Below are positions 58,727-64,000 of a stretch of DNA of 64,000 nucleotides, in pieces (position 1 is the stretch's first letter; every line of letters begins with the position of its first letter). The notes under the pieces are model-generated. The model had not been told where the DNA came from. It searched no databases and saw only the letters and a list, made by a program, of their open reading frames with translations. A program made the translations under genes and the position numbers. This DNA is from Amycolatopsis nalaikhensis (lineage in GTDB: Bacteria; Actinomycetota; Actinomycetes; Mycobacteriales; Pseudonocardiaceae), in NCBI RefSeq assembly GCF_030264295.1, contig NZ_CP127173.1, positions 8,439,501 through 8,503,500 on the forward strand, written 5' to 3'.

Positions 58727-59613
58727 CCGAAGAGATCGCCGACGTCGGGCGGGGCATTTCCCTGGCGTACGAACGGATCGGGGACCGCGGCGCCGACCCG
58801 GTCGTGCTGGTCGCCGGGCTCGGCCAGCAGCTGCACAGCTGGCCCGACGCCTTCTGCGTGCAGCTGGCCGGGCGCGGCTTCGAGGTCGTCCGGTTCGACA
58901 ACCGCGACGCCGGGCGCTCGACCCACCCGCGGTTCCGGCCGCCGAGCCTGCTCGGGATGCTCGCGGGCCGGTTCCCGCCGGAGCAGTACGACCTGACCGA
59001 CATGGCTGCCGACACCGTCGGCCTGTTCGACGCGCTGGACCTCGAGACCGCGCACATCGCGGGCGTGTCGATGGGCGGCATGATCTCGCAGACCGTCGCG
59101 GCGCTGCACCCCACGCGCGTGCGCACCTTGACGTCGATCATGTCGACGACCGGGTCGCGCCTGCTCGGCCGCCCCGCGCTCTCGACGTTGCGGATGATGG
59201 GCGCGAAGCCGCCGCGCACCCGCGAAGAGGCCGTCGAGAGCGCGGTCCGGATGTTCCGGCACATCGGCTCGCACGGGTTCCCGTTCGACGAGGCCTTCGT
59301 CCGCGAGCTGGCCGGGACGGGCTGGGACCGCGACCCGACCTCGGGCGGTGTCGGCAGGCAGCTGGCCGCCATCATGAAGTCCGGCAACCGGACCGCGAAA
59401 CTGCGCGGGATCACCGCGCCGACGCTGGTCGTCCACGGCGACCGCGACCGGATGGTGCACCCCACCGGCGGCGCCGCGACCGCCCGCGCGATCCGCGGCG
59501 CCCGCCTCGAGACCATCCGCGGCATGGGGCACGACCTGCCGGAAGGCGCGTGGCCGACCGTCCTCGACCTCATCGACAAGCACGCGAGGAGCAGCGATGT
59601 CCCGGCCTCGTAG
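58723..59613 (+). CDS. Alpha/beta hydrolase
   Basis: 296 residues. The nucleophile elbow is GVSMGG, VRFDNRDAGRS is the strand-4 motif, VVHGDRDRMVHP carries the catalytic Asp, and GMGHDLP the catalytic His. GTG 58723 follows GGAGGAG and overlaps the P450 stop. The sequence resembles esterases and lipases found with flavin monooxygenases, where the hydrolase opens esters made by Baeyer-Villiger oxidation. It overlaps the SDR gene by 17 bases. Confidence 0.87.
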   Translation: MTEEIADVGRGISLAYERIGDRGADPVVLVAGLGQQLHSWPDAFCVQLAGRGFEVVRFDNRDAGRSTHPRFRPPSLLGMLAGRFPPEQYDLTDMAADTVGLFDALDLETAHIAGVSMGGMISQTVAALHPTRVRTLTSIMSTTGSRLLGRPALSTLRMMGAKPPRTREEAVESAVRMFRHIGSHGFPFDEAFVRELAGTGWDRDPTSGGVGRQLAAIMKSGNRTAKLRGITAPTLVVHGDRDRMVHPTGGAATARAIRGARLETIRGMGHDLPEGAWPTVLDLIDKHARSSDVPAS

Positions 59614-60442
59614 CCTCACCGGCCGACCGGTGGTGATCACGGGGGCGGCGTCCGGCATCGGCCGGGCGCTGGCGACCCGGCTGTCCCGGCTCGGCTCGCC
59701 GGTCGCGCTGGCCGACGTCGACGCGGACGGCTTGAAGGCCACCGCCGCCGCCCTGCACGGCAAGGTGCTGACGCGTGTGCTCGACGTCCGCGACGCCGAA
59801 GACCAGCTGCGGTTCGCCGCGGAAGTCAAGGACTGGCTGCCGGCGCCGCTGGCCGCGGTGTTCAACAACGCCGGGGTCGCGGTGACCTCGACCGTGCTCG
59901 ACGCCGTCCCCGAGGACGACGACTGGCTGCACGAGATCAACTTCAAGGGCGTGGTGCACGGGACGCGCGCGTTCCTGCCGATCCTGGTCGAGCAGGGCGA
60001 AGGCGCGATCGTCAACACCTCCAGCGTGTACGGCCTGCTCGGCGTGCCATACCAGAGCGCGTACTGCGCGGCGAAGTTCGCCGTCCGCGGGTTCACCGAG
60101 TCGCTGCGGCAGGAGCTGCGCGGCTCCGCGGTCCGCGCCGTGACCGTGCACCCCGGCGGCATCACGACGAACATCGCGCGCAACGCCAGGGTGCGCCGCG
60201 ACCCGCAAGGACTGGGCCGCACCCAGGAGCAGCTGGCCGCGCAGTTCGAGGCCATGACCATGACGTCGCCGGACAAGGCCGCGGCGGTCATCCACGCCGG
60301 GGTCGACCGCGGGAAGGCCCGCATCCTCGTCGGCCCGGACGCCTACCTCTTCGACGCGCTCGCGCGCATCACCCCCACCCACTACAACGCCGTGCTCTCG
60401 CGCGTGATGAGGCGCCCGCGGCGGACGGAGGCCGTGCGATGA
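59597..60442 (+). CDS. Short-chain dehydrogenase/reductase
   Basis: 281-residue classical SDR: cofactor motif TGAASGIGRAL, NNAGVAV, and catalytic Ser (NTSSVYGLLG) with YCAAK. LADVDAD after strand two suggests NAD(H) preference. A C-terminal extension of about 40 residues (LFDALARITPTHYNAVLSRVMRR) is typical of lipid-linked SDRs beside EthA/MymA monooxygenases. Probably converts an alcohol to the ketone used by the following monooxygenase. Confidence 0.9.
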   Translation: MSRPRSLTGRPVVITGAASGIGRALATRLSRLGSPVALADVDADGLKATAAALHGKVLTRVLDVRDAEDQLRFAAEVKDWLPAPLAAVFNNAGVAVTSTVLDAVPEDDDWLHEINFKGVVHGTRAFLPILVEQGEGAIVNTSSVYGLLGVPYQSAYCAAKFAVRGFTESLRQELRGSAVRAVTVHPGGITTNIARNARVRRDPQGLGRTQEQLAAQFEAMTMTSPDKAAAVIHAGVDRGKARILVGPDAYLFDALARITPTHYNAVLSRVMRRPRRTEAVR

Positions 60443-61914
60443 CCGACCACGTCGACGTGCTGATCGTCGGCGCCGGGCTCTCCGGCGTCGGCGCGGCCCA
60501 CCACCTGCGGACGGCGTTCCCGCGCAAGACCTTCACGATCCTCGAGGCCCGCGACGGCATCGGCGGCACCTGGGACCTCTTCCGCTACCCGGGTGTCCGG
60601 TCCGATTCGGACATGCAGACCCTCGGCTACCGGTTCCGGCCGTGGACCGACGCGAAGGCCATCGCGGACGGCCCGTCGATCCTGCGGTACGTCCGCGACA
60701 CCGCGGCCGAAGGCGGGATCGACCGGCACATCCGGTTCGGGCACAAGGTGGTCCGCGCGGAATGGTCCACAGAGGACGCACTGTGGACGGTCGAGGCGGT
60801 GCACGACGACCAGCCCGTGGTGTTGACCGCCAAGTTCCTCTACCTGTGCAGCGGCTACTACGACTACGCGTCCGGGCACACGCCGGAGTTCCCGGGCATC
60901 GAGAACTTCGGTGGCACGGTCGTGCACCCGCAGCACTGGCCCGAGGACCTCGACTACACCGGCAAGAAGGTCGTCGTGATCGGCAGCGGCGCGACCGCCG
61001 TCACGCTCGTCCCGGCGATGACCGATCGCGCCGAGCACGTGACGATGCTGCAGCGCTCCCCCACCTACATCCTGTCGCTGCCGTCGGAGGACGCGCTGGC
61101 CAACCGGCTGCGCGGCCTGCTCGGCGCGCGGCTGGCCTACCCGATCGCGCGCTGGAAGAACGTCGCGGTGAGCACGCTGATCTACCAGCTCAGCCGGCGC
61201 CGCCCGGGCGTGGTCAAGGCGATGATCCGCAAGGCCGCGATGAAGCAGCTGCCGCCCGGGTACGCCGTCGACACCCACTTCAAGCCGCGCTACCAGCCGT
61301 GGGACCAGCGGCTCTGCCTGGTCCCGGACGGCGACCTGTTCCGCGCGATCCGCCGCGGCGACGCCTCCATCGTGACCGATCGGATCGCGACCTTCACCGA
61401 GCAGGGGCTGCGGCTCGAGTCGGGCGACGAACTCGAAGCGGACGTCGTCGTCACGGCCACCGGGCTGCGGTTGCTGGCCTTCGGCGGCATCGACCTGGTC
61501 GTCGACGGCGACCCGGTGAAGCTGCCGGAAACCATGGCGTACAAGGGGATGATGCTCAGCGGCGTGCCGAACTTCGCCTTCACGATCGGCTACACGAACG
61601 CGTCGTGGACGTTGAAGGCCGACCTCGTCGCCGAGTACGTCGTGCGGCTGCTGCGCCACCTCGACCGCCACGGGCTCGACCAGGCCGTGCCGGTCAACGA
61701 CGACCCGGCCGTCACCGAGCGGCCGCTGCTGGACTTCGACGCGGGCTACGTGCAGCGGTCGATCGACGAGTTCCCGAAGGCGGGTTCGCGGGCGCCGTGG
61801 CAGCTGGGCATGAGCTACGCGCACGACGTCGTCAAGCTCCGGCACGGCAAGATCGACGACGGCGCCCTGCGCTTCTCGCGACGACCGGCGGGAGCGGGCA
61901 GACTGGGCGCATGA
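60439..61914 (+). CDS. Flavin-containing / Baeyer-Villiger monooxygenase (EthA/MymA-like)
   Basis: 491 residues with two dinucleotide-binding motifs: GAGLSGVGAAHHL (FAD) and GSGATAVTL (NADPH). GGTWDLFRYPGVRSDSDM matches the EthA/MymA group, as does the length. It inserts oxygen into ketones or oxidises hydrophobic substrates using NADPH and O2. ATG 60439 overlaps the SDR stop. The P450-hydrolase-SDR-FMO order recalls the mycobacterial mymA operon (FMO, LipR, SDR). The motif GTCCACAGAGGAC occurs at 60765-60777. Confidence 0.9.
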   Translation: MTDHVDVLIVGAGLSGVGAAHHLRTAFPRKTFTILEARDGIGGTWDLFRYPGVRSDSDMQTLGYRFRPWTDAKAIADGPSILRYVRDTAAEGGIDRHIRFGHKVVRAEWSTEDALWTVEAVHDDQPVVLTAKFLYLCSGYYDYASGHTPEFPGIENFGGTVVHPQHWPEDLDYTGKKVVVIGSGATAVTLVPAMTDRAEHVTMLQRSPTYILSLPSEDALANRLRGLLGARLAYPIARWKNVAVSTLIYQLSRRRPGVVKAMIRKAAMKQLPPGYAVDTHFKPRYQPWDQRLCLVPDGDLFRAIRRGDASIVTDRIATFTEQGLRLESGDELEADVVVTATGLRLLAFGGIDLVVDGDPVKLPETMAYKGMMLSGVPNFAFTIGYTNASWTLKADLVAEYVVRLLRHLDRHGLDQAVPVNDDPAVTERPLLDFDAGYVQRSIDEFPKAGSRAPWQLGMSYAHDVVKLRHGKIDDGALRFSRRPAGAGRLGA

Positions 61915-61944
61915 CGCTCGGCACGCTCCCCCGGAGCCACTGAC

Positions 61945-62811
61945 ATGCACAGCGCGGGCCTGGTCCTGCACCCCCGCCGCGACTCCGCGGCCGCCGTCCA
62001 AGCCGTGCTGGGCTGGGCGGGCAACCGGGGCATCGAGATCCTCGGCATCGCCGACGAGATCGTCCGGCTCGACTGCGCGGCGATCGGGGTGACGGCCGAG
62101 GAGCTCGGCCGCCGGTCCGACCTGGTGGTCAGCCTGGGCGGCGACGGCACGATGCTGCGGGCCATGCGGCTGGCGGACGGGCAGCGCGCGCCGGTGCTCG
62201 GGGTGAACCTCGGCAAGCTGGGGTTCCTGGCCGAGGTCGACGTGCCCGACCTGCCCGGTGCGTTGTCGGCCATCGACGACCACCAGTTCACGGTGGAGCC
62301 GCGGCTGGCCGTCGACGCCGTCCTGGAGGGCCGGAAGATCACGGCGTTCAACGACATCGCCGTGGTCCGCGTGCCCGGCGACGGCAGTGCGGTGGTCGCG
62401 GTCCGCGTCGGCGGACAGCCGTTCGTCAGCTACTCGGCGGACGCGGTAGTCGTCGCGACGCCGACCGGCTCGACGGCGTACAGCTTCTCCGCCGGCGGCC
62501 CGATCACCAGCCCGTCGGTGGAGGCGCTGCTGGTGACGCCGGCGGCGCCGCACTCGGCGTACAGCCGGGGCGTGGTGCTGTCGGTGCGCGACGAGGTGAC
62601 GCTGGAGCTGCTGCCGACCAGCGGACGGCTCGCGGTCGAGGTCGACGGCCAGGTCGCGGGGTACGTCTCCCCCGGCGACCGCCTCGACCTGCGCGCCCGC
62701 CCGAGCGCGGCGCGGGTGGTCCGGCTGGGGATGACGACGTTCTACCAGCGGGCGCGCCGCAAGCTGCGGCTGACGGACTCGGCGGAGATCCCCGCCGACG
62801 GCGAGCACTGA
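61945..62811 (+). CDS. nadK: NAD kinase
   Basis: 288-residue enzyme phosphorylating NAD+ to NADP+. GGDGTMLRAMRLADG, GVNLGKLGFLAEV, NDIAVVR and TPTGSTAYSFSAGGPI are all diagnostic. ATG 61945 is 31 bases after the monooxygenase stop, so it is likely co-transcribed with NADPH-using enzymes. Actinobacterial housekeeping NAD kinase usually lies beside tlyA and recN, so this could be a second copy; the genome must be checked. Confidence 0.92.
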   Translation: MHSAGLVLHPRRDSAAAVQAVLGWAGNRGIEILGIADEIVRLDCAAIGVTAEELGRRSDLVVSLGGDGTMLRAMRLADGQRAPVLGVNLGKLGFLAEVDVPDLPGALSAIDDHQFTVEPRLAVDAVLEGRKITAFNDIAVVRVPGDGSAVVAVRVGGQPFVSYSADAVVVATPTGSTAYSFSAGGPITSPSVEALLVTPAAPHSAYSRGVVLSVRDEVTLELLPTSGRLAVEVDGQVAGYVSPGDRLDLRARPSAARVVRLGMTTFYQRARRKLRLTDSAEIPADGEH

Positions 62812-62917
62812 GGGCTGCGTCACACCGGGCCCGGGTGCGCGGTGGTCACGGAATGGTCACGGGTAGCGTCCGCGGCTCCGCCTGAACCAGCCGAGCCGTC
62901 CCGGAGTGTTTTCCTGC

Positions 62918-63601
62918 ATGCTGGCCCCCGCACCCGTCCGTCCCCGTCTCCGCGCCCGGCTGCTCGTGCCCGGCGCCCAAGCCGCGTTCGCCGTCGCGCT
63001 CGTGCTGCTCGCCGTGCTGCACCTCGACCGGAGCCTGGCCCCGCTCGACCCGGTCAGCGCGATGCTCAGTGACTACGCGCTGGTCCCCGGACGCTGGTTG
63101 TGGGACGGCGCGCTGATCTTGACGAGCACGGGGTCGGCGGTGCTGCTGGTCGCGTTGCGCCGTCGTGGGCTGCTGGCGAACCCGGCGCTGGTGGCGGCGA
63201 AGGTGCTGTGGTGCGTGAGCCTGCTGGCGGTCGCGGTCTTCGCGAAGGACCCGCAGGGTGGCGCGATCACGGCGACGGGCAAGATCCATTTGTACGCCTC
63301 GGCGGTGACATGCTTGAGCCTGCCGGTGGTCGGCTGGGCGCTGGGCAGGCGGCACCGCGACGACCCGCGCTGGCACCGGTTCGCGACGTGGTCGCGGCGC
63401 CTGGCACTGGCGGCGATCCCGTTCTACTTGCCGTTCATCGTGCCGTTCACGGTGAACGTCCTCCTCGGCGGCCACCTCCCGACGGTGGCGACGGGCCTGG
63501 TGGAGCGGCTGATGATGGTGCTGGAGATCGCGCTGCTCGCGGTGTTGGGCCACTGGGCGCACCGAGCGATGCGGCCGGGGCGGGCGCAGGCGCGGGCGTA
63601 G
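62918..63601 (+). CDS. DUF998-like membrane protein
   Basis: 227 residues with six to seven predicted membrane helices. LDPVSAMLSDYALVPGRWLWDGALIL and GKIHLYASAVTCLSLPVVG match the DUF998 pattern. Function unknown. ATG 62918 is chosen with CGGAG about eleven bases upstream; GTG 62906 is an in-frame alternative. It runs convergent to the partial gene at the window edge. Confidence 0.7.
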   Translation: MLAPAPVRPRLRARLLVPGAQAAFAVALVLLAVLHLDRSLAPLDPVSAMLSDYALVPGRWLWDGALILTSTGSAVLLVALRRRGLLANPALVAAKVLWCVSLLAVAVFAKDPQGGAITATGKIHLYASAVTCLSLPVVGWALGRRHRDDPRWHRFATWSRRLALAAIPFYLPFIVPFTVNVLLGGHLPTVATGLVERLMMVLEIALLAVLGHWAHRAMRPGRAQARA

Positions 63602-63620
63602 GTGGCTCGCCCGCGCGGGT

Positions 63621-64000
63621 TCAGCCCCGCAGGTAGGCCGCGATCCGCTCGACCGGCGGCACTGGCACCGCCATCCGCGTCACCCCAGAACCGATGCCGA
63701 GCTGCCGCACCGCCTCCTTGATCCCACCCACAGTCCCGCCCAGCACAGCGAGCACCTCATCAGCGCGAGCCTGAGCCACCAGCTCAGCCTCCCCATCCTC
63801 AGCCTCGACCGCGGCCGCCAGGTCCGTGAACGGCTCCGGGAACGCCGACGACAAACCCGACACGATGCCCACCCCACCACCGCGCGCCACCGCCGCCAGA
63901 TCCGTATCCGCACCCGACCAGAACCGGGCCTCGGGCGCGGCCTCGCGAAACCGGGCGAACTCCAAGGCCGCGACCCCGGACAACTTCCCGCCCCGCAGAC
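63621..64000 (-). CDS. DapA-superfamily lyase, 5' end outside the window
   Basis: Only the last 125 or so codons are present. The frame is open to the edge and reads LRGGKLSG at its beginning, where the Lys could be the Schiff-base residue. FWSGADTDLAAVARGGGVGIVSGLSSAFPE follows, matching the C-terminal half of dihydrodipicolinate synthase-like aldolases. A TTG at 63983 is in frame but is not a plausible start. It is not closely similar to the DapA-like gene at 16137. Substrate unknown. Confidence 0.7.
   Translation of the reverse strand, partial: LRGGKLSGVAALEFARFREAAPEARFWSGADTDLAAVARGGGVGIVSGLSSAFPEPFTDLAAAVEAEDGEAELVAQARADEVLAVLGGTVGGIKEAVRQLGIGSGVTRMAVPVPPVERIAAYLRG

Overview
This window is a high-GC (roughly 70% or more by eye) actinobacterial chromosome segment, densely packed, with many GTG starts and many 4-bp ATGA/GTGA gene overlaps. 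Gene content (10-methyl fatty acid enzymes, an EspC-like secretion substrate, NDMA-dependent alcohol dehydrogenase, a KGGVGR-type ATPase with a TIR partner, paired DUF6292-like genes) points to the Pseudonocardiaceae, probably an Amycolatopsis-like organism. That assignment is an inference; there is no rRNA in the window.

Layout. 0-7.3 kb: an AcoR/MimR-type regulator with an NDMA-dependent alcohol dehydrogenase, divergent poxB and a LysR regulator, a ChaA-type Ca2+/H+ antiporter and a VOC protein. 7.4-14.3 kb: a two-gene signalling unit on the minus strand, a giant eight-HAMP hybrid histidine kinase (broken by a single extra base in its repeats) and an ANTAR/GAF/PAS/SpoIIE phosphatase. 14.7-19.6 kb: a homoprotocatechuate-type meta-cleavage operon (FAH-RraA fusion, DapA-like aldolase, HpaE, HpaD) that appears to start from a leaderless promoter. 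19.6-27.9 kb: an S9 peptidase, a divergent DUF6292-like pair with a DivIVA-like gene, the 10-methyl branched fatty acid pair bfaA/bfaB, a cold-shock protein, an acyl-CoA desaturase and a NodB deacetylase.

27.9-41.1 kb: a glucuronoxylan utilisation locus: secreted GH10 xylanase, Tat-exported GH115 alpha-glucuronidase, CUT1 sugar ABC importer without its ATPase, GH3 beta-xylosidase-like enzyme, secreted SGNH esterase and two LacI regulators with recognisable operators. 41.3-42.6 kb: an Asp23-family protein and a DHFR-family reductase.

42.7-49.9 kb is the most novel part, a probable immune/conflict island. Four translationally linked minus-strand genes encode a TIR protein, a KGGVGR-variant MinD-like ATPase with a TIR-like C-terminal domain, a helix-turn-helix-like adaptor and a 1,023-residue double-ATPase protein with a HerA-like C-terminal half. 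A divergently transcribed gene encodes a SEFIR domain fused to an NPCBM-like beta domain.

49.9-55.4 kb holds a complete fructose PTS (ptsI divergent from deoR-fruK-EIIA-EIIBC-ptsH). 55.5-56.8 kb holds an EspC-like type VII secretion substrate and a coupled helical partner. 56.8-62.8 kb is a TetR-controlled oxidative operon (P450, alpha/beta hydrolase, SDR, flavin monooxygenase) followed by an NAD kinase. The window ends with a DUF998-like membrane protein and the 3' part of a DapA-superfamily gene running off the edge. No rRNA, tRNA, CRISPR array, insertion sequence or prophage was seen.
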